64,000 nucleotides of DNA from Lachnospiraceae bacterium (GCA_902363445.1 CABJAB010000002.1:1-64000), one strand, 5' to 3'. Numbered from the stretch's first letter, positions 29,041 through 38,770 are shown. Made by a program: numbers and translations. Notes: a model not told the origin generated them from the sequence alone.

Positions 29041-30897
29041 ATGAAGAAAAGGATAAAAGCGTTGGTTCTAGTGCTCAGCATGATGATTGCCTGCTTAGGC
29101 GCATCCGGTATCACAGCCGGAGCGGCGAGCTTTTCTGTAGCTCCCCAGATTTCCGACAGCCCGGATGCCCAGAAGTTCGTGATCACCAACGGCGGCGCAG
29201 ATGATAATTTCATCTTCGAGGGCCAGAGCGTGTTTGTGGCGGGCGGCCAGAGCCAGGCAATCACAGTGGCAGGTTCCGGAAGGATGACGATCGGGGTTTC
29301 CAGAGAGTCGACGGGGGAAAAGGTTTTTGTGAATTCCCTGAATGAGCATTTTGTGACCATATACAGCCAGTACGGAGACAGCGCTCCGGCAGTTTCAGGA
29401 ACTACCTCTGTTTCTTTAGATGAAGGACAGAAAAGAGTCAGCGTGGATGAGATGGTATCGAGCGGTTCTGATGTTTACCGCTGTGCGAACAACAGCGCGT
29501 TCGTATCCTATGGAAACGCGTCGGTGACCTTCCAGTATGCCAAGGTGCAGCGGGATCCCAGGACGGTAACTGTTTATTTTATCGATGAAAACGGATATTC
29601 CATCGGAAACGACCAGTTTCAGATTGCACCCAACGGAAGCGCAGTATATAATGTTCCGGCTTCCATGACGGTAAATGGTAAAAATTATAACCTGGCATCC
29701 GGCCAGCCGGCCAGCATCAGTCAGGATTACAGCAATACAACGTCTTCTTATACCGTGATCTATCAGGGAGAGGCACAGAAGCCCTCAAGCCCTTATACTA
29801 TTTCCGTGCGCTATGAAGACGCGGATACAGGAAGGCTTCTAACAAACAACACCGTTACCGTCCCGGTGGGCGGAGCCGTAAATTATGAAGTAGCGGCGTC
29901 TTATGTGACGTCGGACTATTCGGAGTATCAGAGAGCGGCGGGGCAGCCCTCCGTGATCACTCATACATCCGGAGAATCCACCAGAAGTTATACAGTGCTG
30001 TTCACAAAGGTGGCGGGCCAGAATCCTTATACCATCAACGTCCGGTGCATTGATTCTGTGACGGGAACTCTTTTGGAGTCGGCGTCTCAGACTGTAGAGG
30101 TCAACGCGACTGTATCATATAGTCTGAAAAGCAGCCTGAGCTATAAAGGGAACGAATACCTGCTGGCGAGCGGCCAGGGGACGGAGATCAGACACTCCTT
30201 TGGCGGTTCTCAGAGAACCTATTATGTATATTACAATCAGGCGGGAGCAGAAATCCCCAGCGAGTACGGAGTGACGGTCCGCTATATTGACATCACCAGC
30301 AACAGCACCATCCATACGGAAACCATGACTGCAGCAGGCGGGCAGAACCTGACGATCGGTGTTCCCACCAGCTATCAGTCCGGCAGTGAAGAATACGTGC
30401 TGCTGTCCGGTCAGAGCGATTCCGTCAGCCACAATTTCTACAGCCCCAGAAGGACATATGCGTTCTACTTCCGGAATGTAAACGATACGGCAAATGAGAA
30501 CGCTCAGGTAAATGAAGTGGTTGAAGTCGTGGAAATCGCCGGCGAGCAGGTGGAGCAGGTGGTAACCAACGTGGTGACGCCGCCGGCAGAGGAAGGCGGA
30601 GAGCCTGAGACTGTTATTTATAATGAAAACGGCGAGCAGATAAATGAAAACGGCGAACCTGTGAACATTCCGGATGAATCGGTGCCGGCAGGCCCTACCG
30701 TACCGGAGACGACAGAAGAAGAGACAGAGCCGGAAACCGTGCAGATCGAGGATGAGACAGTACCCATGGCGCCGGCCGTTCCTTCCGCGGGAACCCCTGC
30801 GGGCCTGATCGCAGGTATCTCTCTCGGAGTGCTCGCATTGGTAGCAGCGATCGCCGCTTTTATCATAGTGAAAAAGAAGAAAAAAGAAGAAGCCTGA
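29041..30897 (+). CDS. Cell-surface protein with four MucBP-like repeats
   Basis: This 618-residue protein has a signal peptide (KKRIKALVLVLSMMIACLGA), an N-terminal domain of about 160 residues of unknown type, and then four repeats of about 75 residues that resemble mucin-binding (MucBP) modules. They start near RTVTVYFIDENGY, YTISVRYEDADTG, YTINVRCIDSVTG and YGVTVRYIDITSN. A Pro/Glu/Thr-rich stretch follows (residues 505-580), then a membrane helix (AGISLGVLALVAAIAAFIIV) and KKKKK. There is no LPXTG motif, so it is probably held by its membrane helix. AGAGGAAT precedes the ATG. Its promoter carries the same heptamers as the adhesin promoter, which suggests joint expression. Confidence 0.8.
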   Translation: MKKRIKALVLVLSMMIACLGASGITAGAASFSVAPQISDSPDAQKFVITNGGADDNFIFEGQSVFVAGGQSQAITVAGSGRMTIGVSRESTGEKVFVNSLNEHFVTIYSQYGDSAPAVSGTTSVSLDEGQKRVSVDEMVSSGSDVYRCANNSAFVSYGNASVTFQYAKVQRDPRTVTVYFIDENGYSIGNDQFQIAPNGSAVYNVPASMTVNGKNYNLASGQPASISQDYSNTTSSYTVIYQGEAQKPSSPYTISVRYEDADTGRLLTNNTVTVPVGGAVNYEVAASYVTSDYSEYQRAAGQPSVITHTSGESTRSYTVLFTKVAGQNPYTINVRCIDSVTGTLLESASQTVEVNATVSYSLKSSLSYKGNEYLLASGQGTEIRHSFGGSQRTYYVYYNQAGAEIPSEYGVTVRYIDITSNSTIHTETMTAAGGQNLTIGVPTSYQSGSEEYVLLSGQSDSVSHNFYSPRRTYAFYFRNVNDTANENAQVNEVVEVVEIAGEQVEQVVTNVVTPPAEEGGEPETVIYNENGEQINENGEPVNIPDESVPAGPTVPETTEEETEPETVQIEDETVPMAPAVPSAGTPAGLIAGISLGVLALVAAIAAFIIVKKKKKEEA

Positions 30898-30954
30898 GAC
30901 TGGCGTCATGAAGCGGAAAAGACAGGCGATGAATGGATTTGAGATAAGATCATA

Positions 30955-30998
30955 AAATGCTGCGGGACGGCAGAAGCCGGACCGCAGCATTTATTTTA
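30955..30998 (+). terminator. Terminator after the MucBP-like gene
   Basis: An 11-bp stem, AAATGCTGCGG (30955-30965) with CCGCAGCATTT (30982-30992), carries an inner hairpin, followed by ATTTTACTT. Confidence 0.8.
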
Positions 30999-31005
30999 CT
31001 TAATA

Positions 31006-31739
31006 GGTATGATATAAAATACTTTCTGAAATTATTTTCAATGAACTTCCATTGAGCTCCATTTACAGACACCGGCAGAAGTTCCTGGCCGTCACGATTT
31101 CGGTTCGCTGGCGATACAAGGGCCGCTTTATCCCCGCTCCGGCAGTACCGCTCACATGTCGACGGAAAATCCTGATGATTTTTCGTCTCCGGTTCGCTCA
31201 GAAACGGAATCGGTAGTTCCATTTCTGCCTTCCTCCGCCTGGGGAACACCGGCCGCCGCCCTGCGGCGCTCACCTTTAGGTCGGTCCGGAATCTTTCTGC
31301 CGGTGCCCTTCCTGCCGCACCATTTCGGATGACTTCCCTTCCATCGATTCCAGAAAAGGATTGGATATCCTCACGGCCCGCGCGCCTTATGGCAGCGGGC
31401 TGCGGTGGGCCGCTCCAATAGTTTTTATAACAAGCTGGGGTTAATTCGGTGCGGAAAGAAGAGCAAGAGGAAAAATTCGATTCCATCGTAAGGTGAGCGC
31501 CGCAAGGCGTTAGCAGGATCTTCCCGGCCGCAGGGAGGTAAAAACCGAATTTCATGCAGGTTTTTATTGGAATCTGACATGGAAAAATATCGATTTATCC
31601 ATGTCAGTTGGAAAAGACCGACTGGAGGCCGCAAAGATGCTGGTTACGGCTGCCAGCGAGCCGCCTAGATGGAAGCGGATTTCCTCTTGTCTCATCTGAT
31701 TCATAAGAAAAGTTTGTTTTATAAGTATTCAAAGGTATA
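31006..31739 (+). repeat. Long non-coding repeat, copy B (about 734 bp)
   Basis: This copy lacks the first 45 or so bases of copies A and C and starts at GGTATGAT. The ends AATACTT (31016-31024 region) and AAGTATT (31724-31731 region) are complementary and could close the element. Internal helices match copy A: ACCGGCC/GGTCGGT (31248-31254 with 31279-31285) and TAAAAACC/GGTTTTTA (31539-31546 with 31559-31566). It lies between the surface genes and the prmA operon. Confidence 0.85.
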
Positions 31740-32073
31740 ACTTAGAATATCCATATCCGTTTACAAAGGCATCGATTTTTTGCCCGCTCCGGCAGAAGGG
31801 ACAGCCTCCTTTCTAAGAATTTTATGGTTTCGTATTCTATATTTCGTTATTTTTATTGTATCGTATATACAATTATTGTGCAATAGATATTCAGCAAAAA
31901 TATAAAATATTATATAATAATCTAAGAATAAACAAAGATTGGTGAAATATACATAACCTCTGCGCTGGGGCGGACGGAAGAAAAATGGGTCGAAAGTAGG
32001 ACTTGCGTAAGAGGAAGCTTCCGGTTATACTTATTAGTTAGAGAGTTATCCGGTGTGATAGAAGGAGATATTC
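31740..32073. other. Intergenic stretch upstream of prmA
   Basis: AT-rich up to about 31950, with no gene seen. The prmA promoter is at 32003-32031. Confidence 0.6.
32003..32031 (+). promoter_or_regulatory. Promoter of the prmA operon
   Basis: The -35 box TTGCGT (32003-32008) and -10 box TATACT (32026-32031) are 17 bp apart, about 40 bases before prmA. Confidence 0.65.
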
Positions 32074-33030
32074 ATGAAATGGAAAAAATATACCATTGAT
32101 ACCACTACGGCTGCGGTCGATCTTATCAGCAGCATGCTGGAGGAACAGGGAATCGAGGGAATTGAGATTGAAGATAATGTGCCGCTCACAGAGGCAGAAA
32201 CGAAAGGGATGTTCATTGATATCCTTCCGGAACTGCCGCCGGATGAGGGGAAAGCAAAGGTATCCTTTTATCTGGAGGGAGAGGAAAGTGACGCCGCCGT
32301 CCTGGATGGAGTGAAGGACGGATTGGAAGAGCTGCGGATATTCGTGGAAGTGGGAGACGGGAGTATTGTCTGCACCGAGACAGAAGACAAGGACTGGATC
32401 AATAACTGGAAGCAGTATTTTAAGCCCTTTACGGTGGGAGATATCCTGATCAAGCCGACCTGGGAGGCCATTCCGCCGGAGCATGAAGACAAGCTGATGA
32501 TAGAGATCGATCCGGGGACTGCGTTTGGAACAGGGAGTCACGAGACGACTCAGCTCTGTATCCGTCAGCTGCAAAAATATCTGAAGCAGGGAGATAAAGT
32601 GCTGGATATCGGAACTGGAAGCGGGATATTGGCTATTACAGCTCTTAAGCTGGGAGCGGGATGCGCGTTCGGAACAGATTTGGATGAAAACGCGGTATCG
32701 GCCGCCAGAGAAAACGCCGTGGTCAACAAGATTCCGGAGGAACAGTTTGTGCTGGAGACAGGAAACATTATAGAGGATGAGATACTGCAGGAGAAAGCCG
32801 GTCATGGCGCGTACGATGTGGCTGTGGCTAATATCCTTGCGCCGGTCATCATCATGCTCCAGGGGGAAGCGGCGAGCCACTTGAAACCGGGCGGCATCTT
32901 TATCACTTCGGGAATCATCAATACGAAGGAAGCCGATGTAAGGACGGCCTTTGAGGCCAATCCGGAATGGGAGCTTCTGGAGACAAGATATCAGAACGAC
33001 TGGGTGTCGATCACCGCGAAAAGGAAGTAG
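32074..33030 (+). CDS. prmA: Ribosomal protein L11 methyltransferase PrmA
   Basis: PrmA trimethylates ribosomal protein L11 with S-adenosylmethionine. This 318-residue protein has the N-terminal substrate-binding domain (DWINNWKQYFKPF near residue 108, IDPGTAFGTGSHETT near 148) and a methyltransferase core with SAM loop LDIGTGSGILAI (near 183) and the family motif VANILAPV (near 250). An AAGGAG site precedes the ATG. It heads an operon with rsmE 3 bases downstream, the usual Firmicutes pairing. Confidence 0.95.
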   Translation: MKWKKYTIDTTTAAVDLISSMLEEQGIEGIEIEDNVPLTEAETKGMFIDILPELPPDEGKAKVSFYLEGEESDAAVLDGVKDGLEELRIFVEVGDGSIVCTETEDKDWINNWKQYFKPFTVGDILIKPTWEAIPPEHEDKLMIEIDPGTAFGTGSHETTQLCIRQLQKYLKQGDKVLDIGTGSGILAITALKLGAGCAFGTDLDENAVSAARENAVVNKIPEEQFVLETGNIIEDEILQEKAGHGAYDVAVANILAPVIIMLQGEAASHLKPGGIFITSGIINTKEADVRTAFEANPEWELLETRYQNDWVSITAKRK

Positions 33031-33033
33031 CTT

Positions 33034-33789
33034 ATGTATTTATTTTTTGTAGACGGCCATGCCATCGGGGAGAATGAGGCTGAGGTCACGGGGCCGGATG
33101 TCAAACACATTAAAAATGTCCTGCGAATGAAGCCGGGGGACAAGGTTCGGATCAGTGACGGAGAGAAGCTTTGCTATAACTGCGCCATCAAGGCGTTCCG
33201 GGAAGTTGGTGAAGACGGCGGAGAGGCCGTTTTGCTGAGACTCCTGGAACGGGACGAGGACGGGACGGAACTGCCGGCGGAGATCGTGCTCTATCAGGGT
33301 CTTCCGAAGGGGGACAAGATGGAGCTGATCATCCAGAAAAATGTAGAACTGGGAATAAAAAGCATTGTTCCGGTGAATACGAAACGGGCCGTGGTGAAGC
33401 TGGATGAAAAGAAAGCGGAAGCCAAGAGAAGACGCTGGAATGCCATCTCAGAGAGCGCCGCGAAACAGTCCAAACGGACGGTGATACCAGAAGTGAAAGC
33501 GGTTATGGATTTTAAGGCGGCTATAGATTCGGCGGAGGACTTTGACTGCAAATTGTTCCCCTATGAAAACGCAGAGGGGATGGAATACACAAGAAAGGTA
33601 CTTTCACAGGTCAGGCCCGGCACCAGAACGGCGGTCTTTATCGGACCGGAGGGCGGATTTGATGATGATGAGGTGTCCTATGCCAAAGAGAAGGGATTTG
33701 TGCCGATCACCCTTGGCAGAAGGATTCTCAGGACGGAAACGGCCGGCTTCACTCTTTTGGCGGCGCTCATGCTTCAGCTGGAAAAGTGA
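33034..33789 (+). CDS. rsmE: 16S rRNA m3U1498 methyltransferase RsmE
   Basis: This 251-residue SPOUT-class enzyme methylates U1498 of 16S rRNA. An N-terminal PUA-like domain (VTGPDVKHIKNVLRMKPGD) is followed by the trefoil-knot domain with the SAM-binding signature IGPEGGFDDDE (near residue 204) and LGRRILRTETA (near 230). It sits between prmA and the cysteine desulfurase gene with gaps of 3 and 14 bases, so it is co-transcribed. Confidence 0.95.
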   Translation: MYLFFVDGHAIGENEAEVTGPDVKHIKNVLRMKPGDKVRISDGEKLCYNCAIKAFREVGEDGGEAVLLRLLERDEDGTELPAEIVLYQGLPKGDKMELIIQKNVELGIKSIVPVNTKRAVVKLDEKKAEAKRRRWNAISESAAKQSKRTVIPEVKAVMDFKAAIDSAEDFDCKLFPYENAEGMEYTRKVLSQVRPGTRTAVFIGPEGGFDDDEVSYAKEKGFVPITLGRRILRTETAGFTLLAALMLQLEK

Positions 33790-33803
33790 CAGGGAGGAAA
33801 TAA

Positions 33804-34964
33804 GTGATCATGGAAGCATATCTGGATAATTCCGCAACTACGAAAGCCTTTGAATCGGTGAAGGATATCGTCGTGAAGACGATGATGGAGGACTATGGAA
33901 ATCCTTCCTCGCTTCACAGAAAAGGCATGGAGGCGGAACACTATGTAAAAGAAGCGGCGGAGGCGGTGGCTAAGACTTTAAAAGCGGCTCCGTCAGAGAT
34001 CATCTTCACCTCCGGCGGGACAGAATCCAATAATATGGCGATCATCGGCGCTGCCAGAGCGAACAGGAGGGCCGGGAAGCATATCATCACCTCCACCATT
34101 GAGCATGCATCGGTCTATAATGTGTTTGGTTATCTGGAGGAGGAAGGATACCGGGTCACATACGTTCCGGTGGATGAAAATGGCCATCTGAGGCTGGACC
34201 AGTTGGAAGCGGCCATAGACAGTGAGACGACGCTTGTTTCGGTGATGTATGTGAATAATGAGATCGGATCTGTAAATCCCATCGGGAGGATCGGCGAGAT
34301 CATCAAAAAAAAGAATCCCCGGACTCTCTTTCATGTGGATGCCATACAGGCATTTGGAAAATACCGTATCTGCCCCAAAAGAGAATTCATCGACCTTTTA
34401 TCAGCCAGCGGCCATAAAATACACGGGCCGAAGGGAGTCGGATTTCTTTATGTGAAGTCCGGGACCAAGATCGTGCCGGTGGTGTACGGAGGAGGGCAGC
34501 AGAAGGGGATGCGTTCCGGGACCCACAATGTGCCCGGCATTGCCGGCATGGGAGAGGCGGCCAGGGAGATCTATGAGAACCATGAAGAAAAGATGCGGGT
34601 GATGTATGAGCTAAAAAAGCAGTTTGTGGAGCTCATGGAAGGCCTGGAAGGCGTATCGGTCAACGGGCTTACGGGAGAGGACAGCGCTCCCCATGTGGTG
34701 AGCGTCAGCTTTGAAGGAGTGAAGAGCGAAGTCCTCCTTCACGCTTTGGAAGACAGAGGGATCTATGTATCCTCCGGTTCGGCCTGCTCCTCCAATCATC
34801 CTGCCGTCAGCGGGACGCTTAAAGGAGTTGGGGTCAGGAGAGAGCTGCTGGATTCCACATTGAGGTTCAGCTTCAGCGTATTCACTACGAAAGAGGAGAT
34901 ACAATATTGCGCGCAGGTACTGGAGGAGCTTCTGCCCGTACTGCGCAGATACAGGAGGATGTAA
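33804..34964 (+). CDS. Cysteine desulfurase (NifS/IscS-like)
   Basis: This 386-residue PLP enzyme takes sulfur from cysteine to form an enzyme persulfide. Seen are the N-terminal YLDNSATT, the PLP Lys in SGHKIHGPKG (near residue 203) and the active Cys in SSGSACSS (near residue 325). The start is either GTG 33804 or ATG 33810; GGGAGG fits both. ThiI follows after a single base, a common pairing in which the desulfurase supplies sulfur for 4-thiouridine. It is probably dedicated to tRNA thiolation rather than general Fe-S assembly, since no IscU-like gene is near. Confidence 0.93.
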   Translation: MIMEAYLDNSATTKAFESVKDIVVKTMMEDYGNPSSLHRKGMEAEHYVKEAAEAVAKTLKAAPSEIIFTSGGTESNNMAIIGAARANRRAGKHIITSTIEHASVYNVFGYLEEEGYRVTYVPVDENGHLRLDQLEAAIDSETTLVSVMYVNNEIGSVNPIGRIGEIIKKKNPRTLFHVDAIQAFGKYRICPKREFIDLLSASGHKIHGPKGVGFLYVKSGTKIVPVVYGGGQQKGMRSGTHNVPGIAGMGEAAREIYENHEEKMRVMYELKKQFVELMEGLEGVSVNGLTGEDSAPHVVSVSFEGVKSEVLLHALEDRGIYVSSGSACSSNHPAVSGTLKGVGVRRELLDSTLRFSFSVFTTKEEIQYCAQVLEELLPVLRRYRRM

Positions 34965-34965
34965 T

Positions 34966-36174
34966 ATGTTTGCTCATGATTCTATATTCCGGGCTTTTTT
35001 AATAAAATACGCGGAGATCGGCATCAAAGGAAAAAATCGCTATTTGTTCGAGGACGCCCTTTTGAAACAGATCCGCTTTGCCCTCAGGGAAGTGGAGGGA
35101 GAATTTTTGGTCCGGAAGGAATCCGGGCGCGTCTATGTGGAGGCAAAAACGGAATTTGATTTTGACGAAGTCGTAGAGCACCTCAAATATGTGTTTGGCA
35201 TCGCCGGCATCTGCCCCATGGTACAGTTCGATGACAACGGTTATGAAGATTTGAAAGAAAAGATCATCGAATATGTAAGGATGGTGCATCCCGAAGGGGA
35301 TTTTACTTTTAAAGTCCAGACTAAGCGGGCGAATAAAAAATATCCCATGGAATCCAACGAAATCAACGCAGGTCTCGGAGAAGCCCTTCTGGAGGAGTTC
35401 CCTACGCTTAGGGTGGACGTACATGAGCCGGATGTGTTCTTTTATGTGGAGGTGAGAGAGCGGATCAACGTATACTCCAAGATCATTCCCGGCCCCGGCG
35501 GGATGCCCGTCGGCACCAGCGGTAAGGCGACGCTTCTGTTGTCGGGAGGGATAGACAGCCCGGTGGCCGGATGGATGGTAGCAAAGCGCGGTGTGAAGAT
35601 CGACGCCGTCTATTTCCACGCGCCGCCTTATACCAGCGAGCGGGCCAAGGAAAAGGTGGTGGATCTGGCAAAGCTGGTATCCAGATATGCGGGACCGATG
35701 AACCTCCATATCGTCAACTTCACGGATATTCAGCTGTATATTTATGACCAGTGTCCCCACGAAGAGCTGACCATTATCATGCGGCGCTATATGATGAGGA
35801 TCGCGGAGGCCATTGCAGAAGAAACGGGATCTCTGGGACTGATCACGGGAGAGAGCATCGGGCAGGTGGCTTCCCAGACGCTTCCCAGCCTGGCCTGTAC
35901 CAACGAAGTCTGCCATATGCCGGTATTCCGTCCGGTCATCGGCTTTGACAAGCAGGATATTGTGGATATCGCACAGAAAATCGACACGTTTGAGACCTCT
36001 ATTCAGCCCTTTGAGGACTGCTGTACCATTTTTGTGGCCAAGCATCCGGTGACCAAGCCGAATCTGAAGATCATACGCCGTTCAGAAGAAAAACTGAAGG
36101 AAAAGATAGACGAGATGGTGAAAACCGCCATAGAGAGCAGGGAAATCCTGCGGATTCCAGAAGACAGGGAATAA
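34966..36174 (+). CDS. thiI: tRNA 4-thiouridine synthase ThiI
   Basis: This 402-residue protein has an N-terminal ferredoxin-like and THUMP region (residues 5-165) and a PP-loop ATPase domain with LLSGGIDSPVAGWM (near residue 187). It adenylates U8 of tRNA and accepts sulfur from a persulfide. The C-terminal rhodanese domain found in E. coli is absent, as in most Firmicutes, so sulfur must come directly from a partner; the desulfurase gene one base upstream is the evident source. Confidence 0.95.
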   Translation: MFAHDSIFRAFLIKYAEIGIKGKNRYLFEDALLKQIRFALREVEGEFLVRKESGRVYVEAKTEFDFDEVVEHLKYVFGIAGICPMVQFDDNGYEDLKEKIIEYVRMVHPEGDFTFKVQTKRANKKYPMESNEINAGLGEALLEEFPTLRVDVHEPDVFFYVEVRERINVYSKIIPGPGGMPVGTSGKATLLLSGGIDSPVAGWMVAKRGVKIDAVYFHAPPYTSERAKEKVVDLAKLVSRYAGPMNLHIVNFTDIQLYIYDQCPHEELTIIMRRYMMRIAEAIAEETGSLGLITGESIGQVASQTLPSLACTNEVCHMPVFRPVIGFDKQDIVDIAQKIDTFETSIQPFEDCCTIFVAKHPVTKPNLKIIRRSEEKLKEKIDEMVKTAIESREILRIPEDRE

Positions 36175-36176
36175 AA

Positions 36177-36208
36177 AAAGCCTGCGGGGGGTCTTCCCGC
36201 AGGCTTTC
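36177..36208. terminator. Shared terminator between thiI and the HPr-like gene
   Basis: A 12-bp stem, AAAGCCTGCGGG (36177-36188) with CCCGCAGGCTTT (36196-36207), lies between convergent genes and is symmetrical enough to serve both strands. Confidence 0.8.
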
Positions 36209-36216
36209 AGAAACAC

Positions 36217-36450
36217 TCAATCAATCAAATAAGGCTTCAATGTCTCCATGATGGCGTCCACGTTGTCTTCTGCATGGATGTTCAGGTCGATGGGCTTTGA
36301 CAGATCCAGGCTGAAGATACCCATGATGGATTTTGCATCAATGACATAACGGCCGGATACCAGATCAAAATCGAAATCATATCTGGTCAGATCATTTACA
36401 AATGATTTAACTTTATCGATGGAATTTAAAGAAATACGAACCACTTTCAT
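36217..36450 (-). CDS. HPr-like protein lacking the phosphorylatable His
   Basis: This 77-residue protein matches HPr in length and in the segment around Ser46 (IDAKSIMGIFSLD), which HPr kinase recognises. The His15 loop (GLHARP in HPr) is replaced by SLNSIDKVKS, so it cannot carry phosphate from enzyme I to sugar permeases. This is the situation of Crh of Bacillus, a regulatory HPr relative used in catabolite control. The ATG at 36450 is chosen because GGGAG stands upstream; the frame is open for 10 codons before it. It is a single gene between thiI and mtaB. Confidence 0.8.
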   Translation of the reverse strand: MKVVRISLNSIDKVKSFVNDLTRYDFDFDLVSGRYVIDAKSIMGIFSLDLSKPIDLNIHAEDNVDAIMETLKPYLID

Positions 36451-36604
36451 GAAACTGCTCCCTTCTGTATCTATTATCAAGGTCCGGCTGCGGGACCTCG
36501 TATGTATCTTTTATAATACTAGCCATAATCGGGGCAAAAGTCAAGAGGAGCGGAAAAGAATTACCTGCATTATAAAGGAATTTTACGAAGAAAGGACTGC
36601 GTCT

Positions 36605-37975
36605 ATGGAGAATCGGAAAAAACGGGCGGCCCTGCACAACCTGGGCTGCAAGGTCAACGCGTACGAGACGGAGGCCATGAAACAGCTTCTGGAAGAGCAT
36701 GGCTATGAGATCGTATCCTTTGAGGAGGAGGCGGATGTCTGCCTGATCAATACCTGCAGCGTGACCAATATGGCGGACCGGAAATCCAGGCAGATGCTTC
36801 ACCGGGCAAGGAAAAAAAATCCTCATGCCGTTATCGTGGCGGCGGGCTGTTATGTGCAGGCGGCGGGAGAAGAAATCGTCCGTTCTGGAGATGCGGATCT
36901 GGTCATCGGGAACAACCAGAAGGCGCGCCTGCCCGAGCTTCTTGAGCCCTTTTTTGAGGAAGGCGATGATTGGAAAAGAGCAGAGGGAAGCCGTCCCGCG
37001 GATGCTTTTGTGATCGACATCGCCCATATCTCGGAATATGAGGAGATGGCGCTTAAAAAGACGGCGGAGCATACCAGGGCATTCATAAAAATACAGGATG
37101 GCTGCAATCAATTCTGCAGTTATTGTATTATTCCCTACACAAGGGGAAGAATCAGAAGCAGAAGGCCGGCGGATGTTCTTTCAGAAGTACGCCGGCTGTC
37201 AGAGGCCGGTTATCGGGAGGTGGTGCTGACCGGTATTCATCTTTCTTCTTATGGAAAGGATCTGGAAGAGAAGATATCTCTGCTGGAGATCATCCGCATG
37301 GTCCATCAGATTCCTGGGATTCAGAGAATAAGACTGGGCTCTTTGGAGCCGAGGATCATAACAGAGGAGTTTGTGAAGGAACTGTCTTCGATGGAAAAGG
37401 TCTGCCCGCATTTTCATCTTTCCCTTCAAAGCGGGTGCGATGCCACGCTCAGCCGCATGAACCGCCATTATACTGCGGAAGAGTATTATGATAAATGTAA
37501 ACTGCTGAGGAAATATTATGAACATCCTGCCATCACTACGGATGTCATCGTAGGATTTCCCCAGGAGACGGAAGAAGAATTCAGGGACACTCTGCTGTTT
37601 CTTCGCAAGACCAGGTTCTACGAAATGCATATTTTCAAATATTCCAAAAGGCAGGGAACGAAGGCGGCGTCTATGACGGGACAGGTGCCGGAGGAGATGA
37701 AGACACTCAGGAGCCATCTGGCTCTCAAACTGGAGGCGAAGCTGTCGGAGGAGTTCCGTTACTATTACATGGGGAAAACAGCGGAGATCCTTTTGGAAGA
37801 GTTTCACACCTTTGGGAAGGATGCCTATGTGACGGGATTTACCAGAGAATATGTAAAGGCGGCAGTGAAGCTTACGAAAGAAAATAAAGAGGAAATGCTT
37901 CCGGGAAGGCTCATAAAGGTGAAGATGACAGGCATCCTGGGAGACGGACTTTTGTCGGCCGAATGGACGCCCTGA
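36605..37975 (+). CDS. mtaB: tRNA t6A37 methylthiotransferase MtaB
   Basis: MtaB is a radical-SAM enzyme that adds a methylthio group to t6A37 of tRNA. This 456-residue protein has the N-terminal cluster Cys residues (LGCKVNAYE, NTCSVTN, GCYVQ), the radical-SAM motif CNQFCSYCIIPYTRGR (near residue 160) and a C-terminal TRAM domain. The ATG at 36605 with GAAAGGA upstream is chosen over earlier in-frame codons because the family begins shortly before LGCKVN. The usual conserved order and spacing to the next cluster (ireB) is seen. Confidence 0.93.
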   Translation: MENRKKRAALHNLGCKVNAYETEAMKQLLEEHGYEIVSFEEEADVCLINTCSVTNMADRKSRQMLHRARKKNPHAVIVAAGCYVQAAGEEIVRSGDADLVIGNNQKARLPELLEPFFEEGDDWKRAEGSRPADAFVIDIAHISEYEEMALKKTAEHTRAFIKIQDGCNQFCSYCIIPYTRGRIRSRRPADVLSEVRRLSEAGYREVVLTGIHLSSYGKDLEEKISLLEIIRMVHQIPGIQRIRLGSLEPRIITEEFVKELSSMEKVCPHFHLSLQSGCDATLSRMNRHYTAEEYYDKCKLLRKYYEHPAITTDVIVGFPQETEEEFRDTLLFLRKTRFYEMHIFKYSKRQGTKAASMTGQVPEEMKTLRSHLALKLEAKLSEEFRYYYMGKTAEILLEEFHTFGKDAYVTGFTREYVKAAVKLTKENKEEMLPGRLIKVKMTGILGDGLLSAEWTP

Positions 37976-38079
37976 CCGGCGGCTGCAGGCCGGATTTCAG
38001 GCATAGAAGAAAAAACAGCTTGATAGGCCGGGTGATTTGTATTAGAATAGATGGTACAAGCATGTAAGGACGTGAAAAA

Positions 38080-38343
38080 ATGGGAGATATACACAGAACA
38101 CAATATTTCAATACATCGCAGGAAAATCAAATGGAGGCCGGTGAGATTCTGGCAAAGGTTTATCTGGCTCTGACGGAGAAGGGTTACAACCCGATCAATC
38201 AGATCGTCGGGTATATCATGTCGGGTGACCCCACATATATTACCAGCTATAATAATGCCAGGAGCCTCATCACAAAGCTTGACAGAGATGAGATACTGGA
38301 GGAATTGGTACAGGTCTACATTGAGAGCAAGCTGAAAGGCTGA
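38080..38343 (+). CDS. ireB: IreB family regulatory protein (UPF0297)
   Basis: This 87-residue protein matches the IreB/YrzL family from start to end (for example [19 protein letters not shown] and [12 protein letters not shown]). In enterococci IreB is a phosphorylation target of the kinase IreK and a negative regulator of cephalosporin resistance. It is followed within 7 bases by yqgF and then by a DUF1292 gene, the invariant order in Firmicutes. Confidence 0.93.
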   Translation: MGDIHRTQYFNTSQENQMEAGEILAKVYLALTEKGYNPINQIVGYIMSGDPTYITSYNNARSLITKLDRDEILEELVQVYIESKLKG

Positions 38344-38350
38344 GTACCGT

Positions 38351-38770
38351 ATGATGCGTATAATGGGACTGGATTTCGGTTCCAAGACAGTTGGAGTGGC
38401 TGTCAGCGATTCTCTTGGAATCACGGCTCAGGGCGTGGAAATAGTTAGAAGGCCGGATGAGGATAAGCTGAGGCGTACTTTGGCGCGTCTGGAAGAACTG
38501 ATCAAAGAATATCAGGTGGAAAAAATCGTTGTGGGCTACCCGAAACACATGAACGGAGATGTCGGTGATCGGGCGGAGAAGTCAGAGGCCTTTGCGGAGA
38601 AGCTTAGGACCAGGACGGGCCTTCCGGTGGAGCTTTGGGATGAACGGCTTACCACGGTGGCGGCGGACCGGGTCATGATGGAAGCGGGGATTCGCAGGGA
38701 GCACAGAAAAGACTACGTGGATAAAATAGCGGCGGCGTTGATTTTACAGGGATATTTGGATTCCCTGTGA
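38351..38770 (+). CDS. yqgF: YqgF/RuvX-family nuclease (pre-16S rRNA processing)
   Basis: This 139-residue RNase H-fold protein has the catalytic Asp in [11 protein letters not shown] near the start, then [18 protein letters not shown] and the C-terminal [13 protein letters not shown]. It matures the 5' end of 16S rRNA in E. coli and has been seen as a resolvase-like nuclease. ATG codons at 38351, 38354 and 38363 are possible; the first fits AAAGG best. It is co-transcribed with ireB. Confidence 0.93.
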   Translation: MMRIMGLDFGSKTVGVAVSDSLGITAQGVEIVRRPDEDKLRRTLARLEELIKEYQVEKIVVGYPKHMNGDVGDRAEKSEAFAEKLRTRTGLPVELWDERLTTVAADRVMMEAGIRREHRKDYVDKIAAALILQGYLDSL

